DNA of 64,000 nucleotides from Capsaspora owczarzaki ATCC 30864 (lineage: Eukaryota; Opisthokonta; Filasterea), in NCBI RefSeq assembly GCF_000151315.2, contig NW_011887292.1:2395181-2459180 (forward strand). The letters are read 5' to 3'. Below are positions 1 to 11,582 of the stretch, piece by piece. Every line of letters starts with the position of its first letter. Position 1 is the stretch's first letter. A program made the translations under genes and the position numbers. The notes under the pieces were generated by a model. The model worked only from the letters and a program-made list of their open reading frames with translations, was not told the origin of the DNA and made no database searches.

Positions 1-246
1 CGCGTGAGCGCCAGCAAAAAAGTTGCCGATATTTGCCTGACCCTCGATCGTGGGTGCGCCTGGGGGAAGCAAATGTGCATCCGGAGTGTACAGCTGTCCG
101 ATTGCGGCACCGTTGCCTTGCGCAAACAGGGACATGAAAATCTTGTTGGCTGCAGCAATCGCATTGTACAGCACAGGGTCGTTGGCGGCGAAGGTCGTTG
201 TCGCGCATGCCAGAAGAAGGGCAGTGAGGAGGATGGCTTGGCGCAT
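1..246 (-). CDS. Secreted SnoaL/DUF4440-like protein, 5' part only
   Basis: An ATG at 246-244 opens a frame that runs 82 codons to the window edge without a stop, so the 3' end lies outside. Residues 1-20 form a hydrophobic signal peptide (MRQAILLTALLLACATTTFA) with a likely cleavage after the second alanine of the final stretch. The following residues, with the pattern IFMSLFAQGNGAAIGQLYTP then DAHLLPPGAPTIEG, look like the first helix and strand of the SnoaL-like/DUF4440 fold (NTF2 superfamily, ketosteroid-isomerase-like), where small secreted family members are common. Known members bind or convert small hydrophobic ligands, but no catalytic residue can be judged from this fragment. The family call rests on pattern memory over about 50 residues. 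The alternative is an unrelated secreted protein. Confidence 0.6.
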   Translation of the reverse strand, partial: MRQAILLTALLLACATTTFAANDPVLYNAIAAANKIFMSLFAQGNGAAIGQLYTPDAHLLPPGAPTIEGQANIGNFFAGAHA

Positions 247-811
247 TTCTTTGTGCGGTTTTCTAAAAGTAGGGGGGTTGCGGCGGAGAAACTGACGACG
301 AAAACAAAACAAAAAGGGGCAGTGGTTAGCACAGACACCAGGCATTGCATGATGAAACCACAAGTCCTCAAATCAAGTTGGGCAGACGATGCGAGGCGAG
401 GAGGAGTTTGCGCAGAACTGAACCAAAAACTCTCGCTACGGTGATTTCAATACAGGACACCGGGCCACAATACGGCGCACAGCAAGAGTTCGTGTCGAAA
501 AATGTTCATCCGACAACATACATCCGCACGTCAAACAATTCGCATGCGAAATTCGTGCCCGTTTTGGAACATGCGGAGAAACTCAAAGTTTTCCCGCCTT
601 TTCCTACAGTCCCGTTGCTCACACCCAGAGCTGACCCTTCCATGTTGGTAACTTCAAAGGATTTGTCTGACTCTCTCTTGTAGGTGGACCGGCTGGCGGA
701 CGTCGTTGATTTGAGGGGGGGGGGGCGAGAGAGCAACGACGATTTGCCGCTTTCTTACATGTGAAGAAGAACGGTCAGAAAAAAACGAGGACTGAGTGGA
801 GCGGCTCAAAC
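247..811. other. Spacer between the SnoaL-like gene and the Nudix gene
   Basis: This 565-base stretch should hold the promoter of the SnoaL-like gene and the 3' flank of the Nudix gene, both on the minus strand. It contains a long G run near 715-725. Open frames here are short, depend on non-ATG starts and have no recognisable protein pattern. No RNA gene was seen. Confidence 0.5.
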
Positions 812-1526
812 TCAATTCGACTTGGCCTCCAATTGCGCAATGTAACGCTTGACGGCGGACATCGAGTCTGGCGTGAACGGCTCACCGGCGCTGCTGCGCG
901 CGACCATGTCGCCCAACGTGAGCGTCTCAACGCTGAGGACTTCTTCGGGCTGCAGCACCAGGTCTGCCAGTCGGCCAGTGTAGTCGCACAGGAATGCACC
1001 GCCCCACACTTTGGTCACGCTGTCTTCGTGGAGGAAGTGGAAGAGCGGGGTCAGCGAGGCGGCGCTGATGCCGAGTTCCTCTTCCAGCTCGCGCCGAGCA
1101 CTCTGTCATCAGCATCATCATCATCATCATCGTCATCATCATTGGCACAACACAAAAGTCAGCAAGCGAGCTCACGTGTTACTTTGAGCAGCAATCCGTA
1201 AGTGCTCTGTTCTTTACCGGCTCGTACTCTTCGCCGTCCTGCATCACGCCGCCAGTGCACGCGTCCAGATACCCTGGGCAGTAGTCCTTGATCAAGGCAC
1301 GCTTCTGCACCACAAACAGCTCATCTTGCCAGCTGGCTGGGACGGGTTTCCCGGCCTCGCGATGCCGCACGAAAATGAAGGTTGCGCGGTGTCGGAGATT
1401 GTCCTTCCGCACACGCCAGCGCGGCACGACGTCGACGACATTGTCCTGCTCGTCCACAATCGCAACAGGCTCCGATTTGCTCAACCCTTGCGAGGGATCG
1501 GCCACCCGTTGGTACGCGGTCGACAT
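812..1526 (-). CDS. Nudix hydrolase, two exons
   Basis: Exon 1 is 1526-1218 (starts MSTAYQRVADP) and exon 2 is 1102-812. The intron uses a GTAAAG donor and a GACAG acceptor and splits the frame in phase 0, giving 199 residues. Splicing restores a complete Nudix box around residues 91-113: G-x5-E-x7-R-E-L-E-E-E-L-G-I, with the intron falling inside the x7 segment. This box binds the divalent metals that let Nudix enzymes cleave nucleoside diphosphates linked to another group. N-terminal features (VAIVDEQDNVVDVVPRWRV, then LRHRATFIFV) match the YfcD/IPP-isomerase-like branch of the family rather than ADP-ribose or mRNA-decapping Nudix enzymes. The substrate cannot be read from the sequence. The length fits a free-standing Nudix protein. 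No targeting peptide is evident. Confidence 0.88.
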
Positions 1527-1899
1527 TTTGAGTACTCTGGGAAAAATGAGTGCACCAAGATTGGAAAAAGGATCAAATTGATATAATGAGGGGGTGAAGA
1601 ATGCCGCACAATGTTGGGTTGCAACCCAACATTGGCAGCGCGTTAACAAGAAGACACGGCACACACAAAAATCACGGAAACAAACAAAACAACAACAACA
1701 AACAAACAAACAAAAAATCAACAAATGGCATCTACCACCACGAGCTGGCTCCTCATACCAGAGATGGAGCAGCAGCGCGTCCTTGCGACAACCAAACAGC
1801 GAGATCGCGGTGTAGAAAGAAGGGGGGGGGGCGAAGAAAGAATAGAGATACAGCGGGCGTTAACGGAATTTTTTGGCATTGCTTTGCGTGCGTGCGTGC
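1527..1899. other. Spacer between Nudix and PRELI-like genes
   Basis: A 373-base non-coding stretch containing the Nudix promoter and the 3' flank of the PRELI-like gene. A duplicated word, TTGGGTTGCAACCCAA, near 1614-1629 forms a short perfect palindrome. A CAAACA-rich simple tract occupies about 1680-1725. I see no gene. Confidence 0.5.
1614..1629. repeat. 16-base perfect palindrome
   Basis: TTGGGTTGCAACCCAA reads the same on both strands. It lies about 90-100 bases upstream of the Nudix start codon on the minus strand, where a dimeric regulator could bind. That role is only a guess from symmetry and position. Confidence 0.5.
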
Positions 1900-2714
1900 T
1901 TAGGCAGACGAGATCGTGGCCTCTTGTTGCTCGAGACTCAAGGACTCGCAAACAAACTCGATGGCTTCCTTGCCCTTGGCGGCAGTGGATCGGAAGCGGT
2001 CGAGCATGGCGCCCTCGATGCGGGAGCGGAGTGTTGCGAGCGAGCCAAACGCGTGAATGCGCGCCTCCTGGGTGAAGACGGTGCGAGAGGCGTCGTTGCG
2101 GTCTTGTGCGTACTGGCACATCTCCTCGACAGTGAACAGATCGCTCCAGCTGAGGTTTTTCGTGCGCAGAGTCATCGTTTGCGTGGTCGGGTCGACCTCG
2201 GACGTCTCGTGGACATGGCAGTGGGCTGCGGTGAAGCCCATAACGCGGGACAGCCATCCAGGCAATCCCGATTCCATCGTGACGAGTCGGTGTGTGATGA
2301 GTTTTCCTAGCAAAGGGCAAGGGGGGGTTGAACGTGAACGTGAGTTGAATGTTCGCACTTGGATGATGATGTGTCGGGCAAAACAACCCAAACTGAATAC
2401 AACAGAAGAAGAAAAGCGATCGCTGATCAGGGTGGTGCTGAGGATTGGCTTGTGTGCAAGTGAGGGGGTGGTGGTGGTGATGGTTTGGATGGAGGTAGGA
2501 CCCAGCGAGCGTGAGTGGAGTGAAGTGATCGTGGGGAGGAAGAGGCTGCAGTCTCGGGCGTGACTCTCGACCCCACACTCGCACAGCACAGCGCGTCTTG
2601 TCAATGCAGGGAAGACACACTCTTGTTGCTTGCCAAGGAGTGCCACCAAGTATGCTTGCATGGTGTGCACACGACACAGAGGAAGGAAGAGAAAGGGACA
2701 AAAAGCCAAGACAC

Positions 2715-2745
<31 letters not shown>

Positions 2746-3214
2746 CCGCGCGATCTCGGCGTTTTCCCCCCATCCGTCTCCAAACGCTCTTTCCCGCCCA
2801 AGCGAGGACGGCCTCGGCTTCTGCTCTTCCCAAAGCAAGCACGACGGCATCGTGACAATGAAACGCTCCCCACGGTCAGACGCGATCTTCCCTTCGACGG
2901 ACACGCGAACCGCGACAAGGAAACCGCGCGAAAAAGCGGAAAACAGTTCCATGAGCTTCGTTTTTTTTGTCTTTGAATTGGCATTGGCGCCATTTTTTTT
3001 TTTTTTTTTTTTCTGTCTTGACCACCCTTCGTCATTGAATAGCGGCAAGCGGGGGGCAAACGGGAGACTCACCGGAGGCAGGGTCCACGTAGCGGTTGAC
3101 GACGTCGACAGAGACGACGTGTGGGGAGAAGGGGTTTGGGTACTTGCGGAAGGAGGCGAGCGTGAGCTTGTCCCACGAGTGGCCGAAAATGTGCGTGGCT
3201 TCAAACAGCTTCAT
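1900..3214 (-). CDS. PRELI/SLMO (PRELID3-like) mitochondrial lipid-transfer protein
   Basis: Exon 1 is 3214-3073 and exon 2 is 2306-1900, joined in phase 1 through a GTGAGT donor and a CTAG acceptor to give 182 residues, the normal length for this family. The N terminus MKLFEATHIFGHSWDKLTLA followed by SFRKYPNPFSPHVVSVDVVN matches the start of Slowmo/PRELID3 proteins nearly motif for motif: x-H-x-F-x-H-x-W-x3-T, then KYPNP. The C-terminal helix contains the typical KGKEAIEFVCE pattern. The whole protein is one PRELI/MSF1 domain. Known members act in the mitochondrial intermembrane space, shuttling phosphatidic acid or phosphatidylserine between membranes together with a TRIAP1/Mdm35 partner. 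The single intron is long for this window (766 bases) and carries two homopolymer tracts. The gene is divergent from CPSF73. Confidence 0.92.
2716..2745. repeat. T30 homopolymer in the PRELI-like intron
   Basis: Thirty consecutive T on the plus strand (A on the mRNA strand) inside the 766-base intron. A second run of 20 T lies at 2993-3012 in the same intron. Confidence 0.9.
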
Positions 3215-3659
3215 TGATGCTGGGATTGTGAGTTAGTTTTGGGGAGAAGTTAAGAAATTGAAGGACTGACCCCCATTAATGAGTGTCTGAGCGATCAAGG
3301 AACAAAAGGGCAAACTAAAAAAGGTGAGATTGAAAAAAGAAAATGAGATAGAGTAGGATGGACAGGAAGGAAAACCAGCAGAGGTGCAAAAGACCGTTCG
3401 CCATCACCACCACCATCATCATCATGTTCATCATCATCGTCAACACATGAGTGAAAAAGAACGAGAGCGATGTATGCCGCACACGGGTGGTAATTTTCAC
3501 TGATGCTCGAAAGCCGGAAAGGATCAACGCATTCAGCCAACGCGTCGCCCCTTGCCTCCTCAACCCTGTCGTCTTGTTCAAATAATCCAATCATCCCCCC
3601 GAAACACAAAAAGCACAAAAAGCTCAGAGGCGCAGTCGTTTTTTGGGAGAGAAGCAAAA
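3215..3659. promoter_or_regulatory. Divergent promoter region, PRELI-like / CPSF73
   Basis: A 445-base spacer separating two head-to-head housekeeping genes, so it should hold both promoters. It carries a CAT/CAC simple repeat at about 3400-3443. No clear TATA element is visible near either start codon, as is usual for housekeeping promoters. Confidence 0.45.
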
Positions 3660-4714
3660 ATGAGTAGTGCAGCACCACCGGCGTCGCTCATTGCTGGTGC
3701 GATTCCGACTGCAGTGCCTGGTCTGTCGATTCTGCCGTCCAAGCGCAAGGCAGACGGCGACCCGCCCCTCGAAAGCGACCTCATGATCCTGACGCCCCTC
3801 GGTGCAGGCCAGGAGGTCGGCCGCTCGTGCTTTGTGCTCCAGTTCAAGGGCAAGACGATCATGGTGCGTTTTCTCGACCTTTCCCCTTTCGACCATCGCT
3901 CGACCATGAAACTTTTGCGAGAGAGTTCTGGGGGGGGGGGTTGATATTCATCCTCCCTTGCATAATTATGCTCTATGTCGACGGGCGTTGGCGGCAGAGT
4001 GTCTGATGTCTGATCGTCCATTTGTGCTCAACTTGTTGGTTCACGCTCGCTGTGTTGCCCTTGTTCTGAGCAGTTCGACTGCGGTCTGCACCCTGCATAC
4101 TCGGGCCAGGCTGCATTGCCATTCTTTGACTCGTTCGACCCAGGGCTCGACTCGATCGACGTTCTGCTCGTCACACAGTAAGCACCGCCAGCAGCACGAG
4201 CTCTCACCCTTTGCAAGACTTGGCTCAAAAACCCTTGGTTGTTGGCAGCTTTCACCTTGATCATAGTGCTGGCGTACCGTACATCATGACCAAAACCAAC
4301 TTTAAAGGACGTGTATTCATGACGCATCCAACCAAGGTCGGTGTGATTGCGCCGATTTCATTTTGCACTTCTCATTCGTTTTGACACGACGCTCACCCCA
4401 AATCCACACTCGTACCACTTGCTCAGGCGATTTACAAATGGATGGTGGCTGATTTCATCCGAGTTTCGAACGTCTCTGCGGACGAAATGCTGTTTAACGA
4501 GCGCGACATTGACAACACCATGGCGCGCATCGAAACCATCGACTACCACCAGGAAAAGGAGGTCAATGGCATCAAGTTCTGGTGCTACAATGCTGGGCAC
4601 GTGCTTGGTGCATGCATGTTTATGGTTGAGATTGCTGGTGTGAAGGTAACAGGAGCAGTTCGATGTTTTTCGCCTCTTTTTCTGATTTTTGGTGGTGGTA
4701 TACTGACACGTGTG

Positions 4715-4795
<81 letters not shown>

Positions 4796-7362
4796 GTGGA
4801 AACTCAACCACAGCTGCTGTACACTGGTGATTACAGTCGGCATGAAGACCGACATTTGATGCCTGCTGAAATCCCGACGATTGCGCCAGACGTGCTTTGC
4901 GTCGAGTCGACGTACGGCGTGCGTGTTCACGAGCCTCGCGTGGAGCGCGAGGGTCGCTTCACAAAGGACGTGCATGACATTGTGATGCGTGGTGGCAAGT
5001 GCCTCCTCCCAGTGTTTGCGCTTGGGCGCGCCCAAGAGCTGCTGCTCATTCTGGATGAATTTTGGGAGTCCAAGCCTGCCGTAAGTTGCGGCGCCTGCTT
5101 GTCTGCGATCTGCTCTGCTTTATCGTCTCCTCATTTCACACTCTGTGCTACTTTTCTTGTTTGGATTTGAACACCAATCCTGCTGCGCTCTTTGGCCTTG
5201 GATTTCGACAATGCTCGACACATCGACAACGGTAGCTGCACAACATTCCCATTTATTATGCATCATCGCTGGCAAGGAAATGCATGGCCATCTACCAAAC
5301 CTACATCAATCAAATGAACGAGCGAATTCGCCGCCAGTTTGCCATCTCCAACCCGTTCATGTTTAAACACATCGCCTCGATCAAATCTGCGAGCGAAATC
5401 GACCAGTCCGGCCCGATGGTCATGATGGCAAGTCCCGGTATGCTGCAGAATGGGCTTTCTCGCGATCTCTTTGAGCAGTGGTGCCCAGACTCGCGCAACG
5501 GAGTGATTGTCACTGGTTACTCGGTTGAAGGTACTCTTGCCAAGGTATGTGCCCCGCAGGTTTTTGTTGGTCTTGGTGTTGGCCACCAGCTTTGTTTCCA
5601 ACTCTCTGTTGTTTTTCTCCTCTCATTGTTGTCTGTGCGTGTGTCCAGTCCATTCTCTCAGCCCCGAAAGAGGTGCCCTCGCTGACCGGCCAAAAGCTCC
5701 CTCTTCGCATGTCAGTCACCTACGTGTCGTTCTCGGCGCACGCTGATTTCGCTCAAACTTCCGAGTTTATCGACGCTCTCAAGCCACCGCACATTGTCTT
5801 GGTGCACGGCGAGGCCACCGAAATGGGTCGTTTGAAGGCCGCACTGACCCGAAAGTACGTTTCTGTGCTCTTTTCTTGTTCGTGATAACGTGTCGCTCGC
5901 ACTCACTGTTCCCGTCAACGTCGTCTGTGCGGTGCGGTGCAGGTACGAAGACCACGCCGAAATCAAAATTGAAGTGCACACACCTGCCAACGCGCAGTCT
6001 GTTCAGCTGTACTTCCGAGGCGAGCGGATGGCCAAGGCGATCGGCAGCCTTGCGGCCACCCAGCCCGAAGATTTGCAAGCCGTCTCTGGCGTGCTTGTCA
6101 AACGAGGCTTTACCCACCAGTTGATGGCTCCAGGAGATATTACCGAGTTCACCGAACTCAAGACGAGCGTCGTTCGGCAACGGCTCTGTGTGGCCTATCG
6201 CCTTCCGTTCTCGCTCTTGCAGTTTTATCTCGAGCAAATGTACGGCAATGTCAAGCCTTTCGACCAAGATAACAGTCCGTCGTTGCTGGTAACTCTCTCT
6301 CCCCGCCACACAAAAAGCCAAATCTGTATTCTTTGCGTGCTTTTGGGTGTCCAGTTATTTTTTTTTCCGTTTCGCTGACTGATTTTTTTTGTTTTATTTT
6401 GTTTTCCTCCATTACTTTTGGCAGGTCTTTGAAACTGTCACTGTGATTCAGCGGGATTCTACCTCTGTGGTGCTCGAATGGGTGGCTTCCGCAGTGAATG
6501 ATATGATTGCAGATTCAGTTCTCGCAGTGTTGCTGCAGATCGAGTCCAATCCTCAGTCGGTCAAGCGTAAGTCGTCCCTCTCCCTTCTCCCTCTCAATTT
6601 TTGATAGTGGACAAATCACGATTTGAGATCACGTCCTGTTCACTTTTTTTGTTTGTCTCGTTTTGTTTTCACTTGCAGTGTCGCAATCATCTCACAGTCA
6701 CGGTGATTCGCACAATCATGCAATGCACGATGACTCCGACTCGGACATGTCCACGGAGGCGTCAAAGCTGAACGAAGTGGTGCAAGATGTTTTCGGTCGC
6801 AATCCTGACCAAGATGAGGAGCAACGAGCAGCACTTTTGGCAGCCTTGGCGGGCGAGGACGAGCCACGCGTCGAATGGGCAATCTGTCTTGAGGCGTTCT
6901 TGCGAGAGCAGTTTGGTGAGGTTGACATTCTTGCGCCGGGCGATGGTCTGGGCGCCGCGCTTCGGCAGCGATTGCCAGCATCCGAGGTGGCCACCGCTGC
7001 CGACGACGACGAGCCCACAGACTTGGACCGCCGGGTGTCAGACGCCGACGACGTTGTATCACCGCAAGAATTGAGGCTCTTGGTGATACTGGATGAGATT
7101 TGGGCCCTTGTTGATGTATTTGGCAAGGTATGCATCGAAAGCGCGCTGGTGATGGCGTTTTTTTTTTGTTTTGTTTTCGGGGGCAGGATTACGAACTGTT
7201 ACTCAACTGCATCCCCACCTCCCGTTCCCATCGCTTTCTCTGGCAGCGGGTTTTTTGGTTTTTTCGACCAATGACAGCCTGCAACGACGTCTCAATATTG
7301 CCGTGGCTAGACTTGATGCCACGCTTCAAGAACCCACACCTGCTCGCCTGAGCACAAACTGA
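3660..7362 (+). CDS. CPSF3: Cleavage and polyadenylation specificity factor CPSF73
   Basis: This is the endonuclease that cuts pre-mRNA 3' ends. Exons that splice cleanly are 3660-3863, 4074-4177, 4249-4336, 4427-4645, 4814-5080, 5236-5544, 5649-5854, 5943-6288, 6425-6566 and 6679-7127 (778 residues), followed by a short last exon ending at 7360-7362. The metallo-beta-lactamase motif HFHLDH falls at residues 103-108, created by the exon 2/3 join. The metal-binding histidine of NAGHVLGA and the aspartate of LLYTGDYSR follow. The beta-CASP domain holds [18 protein letters not shown] and [19 protein letters not shown] second half matches the CPSF73 C-terminal region, with an inserted acidic/His-rich linker in exon 10. 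A roughly 40-residue N-terminal extension precedes the usual start. The last exon ([20 protein letters not shown]) resembles the family's C-terminal helix but is not in frame with a GT donor at 7128 (see findings). Confidence 0.95.
4717..4798 (+). repeat. (TG)37 microsatellite in CPSF73 intron 4
   Basis: An uninterrupted TG repeat at 4717-4790 continues as CGTGTGTG to 4798. It sits between the exon 4 donor at 4646 and the exon 5 acceptor at 4812-4813, and takes up roughly half of that intron. Confidence 0.95.
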
Positions 7363-7492
7363 GACTGTTGCAATTCTATCGAGTGCTTTGCTTTGTTGCT
7401 TTGTAGCATATCGTGTGAAAAAACCGAAAAAAAAAATCGAAAACGAGAATGAGCCAATTTGGAATGGGGTTTGTCATTATTACAATTCAAAA

Positions 7493-10384
7493 TTATACTC
7501 GAGATGCTGCAGCGGTGCCAGCCATCGGAGAAGACACGAGGTACTTGTGCAGGTCGCGTTCCTTTTGCTCATGGGCTGTGAGAGGGAGGCTGGGCTGCTG
7601 GAGAGCAAGCTCGTACGCTCGTTGAACGAGCACAAGCAGCAAATCTCGCAGATAATCTTGGTTTTGCTCGCGCAGCGGGAAGCTATCGAGAATTCACACG
7701 ACGGGAGAGAGAAGGTGAGCGACACGAAACTCACATACAACAACAGCAGCAACAACAACAAACAGTTCTTTCAACAACACGTACCGGTCGCTGACCAATC
7801 GAACAGTCTTGCCAGCAATGATGCGGGTCTCGAGCATGGCCACGAAAATCTCCTCCACAACCGAAGGTAGTTCTAGCTCGCTCAGGGGAATCTGCAACAC
7901 GACTTTTCGCGAGCCGCCGGGAGGCAAATCGCTCGTCACGGTGATGTAGTGGCGTGTGACAAATTGCACTGGTCGACGATCGCTGTGGCTCTGGGGTTTC
8001 AAAAGGACGATAGAGAACAAAAATGAGTGGTTTTGCTTCAACCAACCAAAATGGCTTCTGCCGAAACAATACACGACAACAACAACTACTGCAACTACAA
8101 CAACTGCAACAGCTGCAACAACTACAACAACTACAACAACAGCAACTCACAAATGGTGCGGTTCGGGCGGCAAAATCCTCTGCCATCTGACGAATACGAG
8201 TCGGGGGCATATCGAGGAAATCTTGCACCTGTCAGCAATAAAAGAAGCAAAAAGGTGTGAAGGTGAGACAAGCACGAGAGCCGGACGAACTGCAACGGCA
8301 GCGAGTTTCGATTCTGACCAGTTGACGCTCAGTGTTCATGGTCGTCGCAAAGTTGGACGGTGTGATCTCGGTAATGGAGTGACCAGCAGCCTTACGCCTG
8401 TTTGTGAGAGAACATTTCCGAACAAGCGTGAACACACATACACACACAAAAAAAAAACCAGCGAAAAAAAGGGACGTCAGTCAAACAACGTTGTCGAGAG
8501 GTGGAAAGAAACAAAACAAAAAAAAGCAAAACACAAACCAAAGAAGACGTACCGTGAAAGGTTGTCCAAAAACTGGTTGTCGGCATCTTGCTCGTCATAC
8601 TTGGGGGCTTGATTGGGAGCACGCTCCTCCAAATCAGAGTCGTTTTCAAACTGGACACCGTGGATGCTCAACAGCTCGGCTTGAGTAGGATCGGCGCTGC
8701 GGAAGGTGGCAACAATGGCCGTATCGCGGTGCGCGACGCGTCTGTCCAACGGCGGGCTGGGATTATCACGCACCTTGCTGAGCTCTTGGGCGTTCGGCTC
8801 TGTTGCAGGAAGGAGGGGAAAGTCACCCATGTCGGAGACTAGCTCGCCGCCAGCGCTCAAGGGGCCCAGAGTCGTGAGCTCAAGACCAGCAAGCAAGGAA
8901 AGCATCCGCCAGGACTTGCCGGTAGAATCAGCTTGCGCGTCTGGCGCGTCGACAGCGGACAGACGATCAAACTCTGACACGGCGGGAGCAGCGACACACA
9001 TGGTCACGCCGGAGGTGCGGGGCTCGGGCATAAAGCGAATGAGCTCAAAGCCAACGTCTTTGTGGCTGGCCAAAAACTCGCGTTGGGCGACGCGGAGGAA
9101 GGTGGCGTCCAGCGGCATAAGATCCGACATTTGCAGCAGGGCAAAGTCCTGCGAGCCGCTGGTTGCGGGCGTGGATGCAACTGGGGTGGCCTCCCTGTCC
9201 ACAAGGGTCTTGGCAAAGTCGCGGGTCATCTCCGAGTTGACTGTGGCCCAGGTGAGCGCAATCCACTTTTCGAGCAACTCTTCGAGCTCGTCCTGTCGAG
9301 CAGCGGGAGCGTGGAGTCGGATTTGGCGATGGCCGCTGTTGAACAATGCCGATGCCGTGACGTGCGTGCCACCGCCATGCAATGCCTCGACGCCTTTAGA
9401 CTTGACGGTGAACGACTGCGCACGCAGCCGCTCAATGAGCCCGGCGGTCGACACGTCGGGCTGCTTGGCAGCCTCCTGCGACGCTGCTTCCCATGCGCGT
9501 TTGGCACGAGAGTGCGCGTCTGTGGCACGCTTGTGTGCGTCGTATTGCAGACGGATGGAGTCGGGAGTGGCGGCTTGCTGCCGCGTGCTGGCGCTGTTGC
9601 TGGCGGCCACCTTCTTGAGTGCTGCCAGAGGATTGCTCGGCGCATCATCCTGGTAGCCAAAGCGCGTGTGTTGGTGGCGGGCAGACAGCGGACTCTCGTC
9701 CTCCTCCTTGAGCACCTCGTCAGATTCCACCTCTTCCGCGCTGACAGCGGAGGAGACGGCAGACCCCTGGGTCTTGGCGAGACCATCACGGTACGCTGCA
9801 TCGACGGCCGACACGGAGACACCGGCAGCCGCCGCAAGACGGGTAGCAGTCGCAGGCGGGAGAGTGGGCAGCAAAGCGCCAAGCTTGGCGGCACGCTCCT
9901 CGGTCGGCAGCGACGCGATCTGCAACGCGAGCGCGTCGACGTCTGCTTGGCTGAGGATGGGCTCTTGAGATCCGGCTGCAGACAGAGGGCCTTTGTTGTG
10001 CCTGGAGGCACCGCTGGCGCAGCTGCTGTGGATGGCACGACCGACGGACGGCCACGATGTGCTCGCACCGCCGGCTGCACCACCGGCTCCTGACGAGAGC
10101 GACAGGCCTGTGGTGGTGTGCTTGCCACGGTATGCCTGCGCGAGGTGGGCGGCAGACACACGCGCAGTGCTGCTGCTGGCGGACGTCGAGACGGCACGCG
10201 TCTGCGATCTCGCGTTTCCAGCCATCGCAACCCAAGCCGGCGCCAGTCCAACCGCACGGCCCGCACGCGTCGTCGCAAGGGGCATCGAAGCAACTCCACG
10301 CGCAGCAAGCACGGTCTGCGCGACAGCCGCCGCGACGCGCTCGGAGCGACACGAGGTCCGAACCGCAGCAGCCGCAGAAAGCAT
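7493..10384 (-). CDS. Mitochondrial small-subunit ribosomal protein mS35, with long N-terminal extension
   Basis: Five exons splice without any frame conflict: 10384-8553, 8397-8319, 8228-8151, 7990-7785 and 7682-7493, giving 794 residues. The C-terminal 190 residues carry the MRPS35 domain: FVTRHYITVTSD, then RKVVLQIPLSELELP, then VRLVSDRFPLREQNQDYLRD. The last corresponds to the conserved basic RCPxRxQNxDY segment of mS35 (yeast Rsm24). The N terminus is rich in Ala, Arg and Ser and lacks acids, as expected of a mitochondrial presequence. The rest of exon 1, about 500 residues, has no family match I recognise. It contains an acidic stretch near residue 220 and several Ala/Gln-rich helices. 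Typical mS35 proteins are roughly 300-350 residues, so this one is more than doubled. The gene is convergent with CPSF73, about 130 bases apart. Confidence 0.87.
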
Positions 10385-11327
10385 GTTGTCGATGTTGGAT
10401 GGACTTCGAAGTGGATGGGAAAGAAGAGAGGGGATTGAAAGACTGAGTTTTGTTTGTCCCTCACTTCATTGCTGTTGTTGTTGGATTGGTGAGCTTGTGG
10501 AGAAGGCGGTGAGTGCGGTGTGAATAGGCTTCATCATGAACTCCTTTATTGTGAATAAGTGTGTGATGGATTGGGTTGTCAATCGAACCTTTTCGCTGTC
10601 CACACTTGAACCTCATTCAATTCCTCAAAGCTTCCTCTGTGCTTTGGCTGTGTGCCACACACTTTGGCAAAGTCTTTCTCTTCCTTGTTTTGGATGCTCA
10701 GACAAACAGGCTCAGTTTCTTTTTTTTTTTCAGTCTTTTTTAACCGTTTTTGGTGATTTTTTTGATTCTTGATTGGCTTTTTTCTTAATTCTTCTTCTTC
10801 TTCTTGCCATTCAGTCGCTGGAACAACAACAACAACAACAACACCCATCTTTTCAGTGTCGGTTGGTAGTTGCAGCCCTGTTGCAAGCCGAGTGAGTCAC
10901 TTCCCTTCGACATCCGCCAAAGACGGTCAAAGACCAACACAGTTTCCGTCAATTTTGTTTTTTGTGGTCTTGTTTGTTTTCAACGGATGGACGGGGAAAT
11001 GGATGAGCGTGGTGGTTGTCTGCTGACATTGTGGATGCCCAAGTGCTGCTTGACGGGGTGCGGAGGTAGGGAAGGGACGCAGTTTGTGGTGTGCAGTGAC
11101 GGAAGCGCTGCAGCAAAAACTCGATTGAGAGAAAACCGAATTTGGCGGGGTGACGAGGCTGTGTTTCTACGACGCGGCCTTGAGGGTGGGGGGATGTCCT
11201 CCACACACCCATGGACAAGTGGGAGTGGTGAGAGCATCGTTCTCGGGGTGCGGGACCGGACAAAGCGGTTGGAAGCGAAACTTGCCGTTTGGAGGACCGC
11301 AGCAGCAAAAACCGAAGCGATTTTCAC

Positions 11328-11328
<1 letters not shown>

Positions 11329-11377
<49 letters not shown>
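11329..11377. repeat. A49 homopolymer
   Basis: Forty-nine consecutive A on the plus strand, the longest homopolymer in the window. No reverse-transcriptase-derived gene copy or target-site duplication is visible beside it, so it is not obviously a retrotransposed tail. Confidence 0.9.
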
Positions 11378-11380
<3 letters not shown>

Positions 11381-11582
11381 GAAAAAGCGGCCACCAAAAA
11401 TGGAGCGTCGGATTTCGCTGAATGCCTCTTCTTTGTGCTGGTGAAAACCAACGCCGCCAGATGCCGCCGACATTAGCGCAGTGAATTCGCGTAGCAAAAA
11501 GCCCAGACAATGCCGAGACTGCTCTGCAAACCACGGTTCAATGAGCGAGGTCTATGCCTCAACTTGCTCTGGTGAATTTCGA

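Noticed and set aside
1718-3204. Long minus-strand open frames across the PRELI-like gene
   Set aside because: They run through the intron and its poly-A tracts. Splicing 3073 to 2306 explains the real protein exactly.
10870-11534. Open frames on both strands around the A49 tract
   Set aside because: They exist only because the homopolymer encodes poly-Lys or poly-Phe without stops. The flanks show no conserved pattern.
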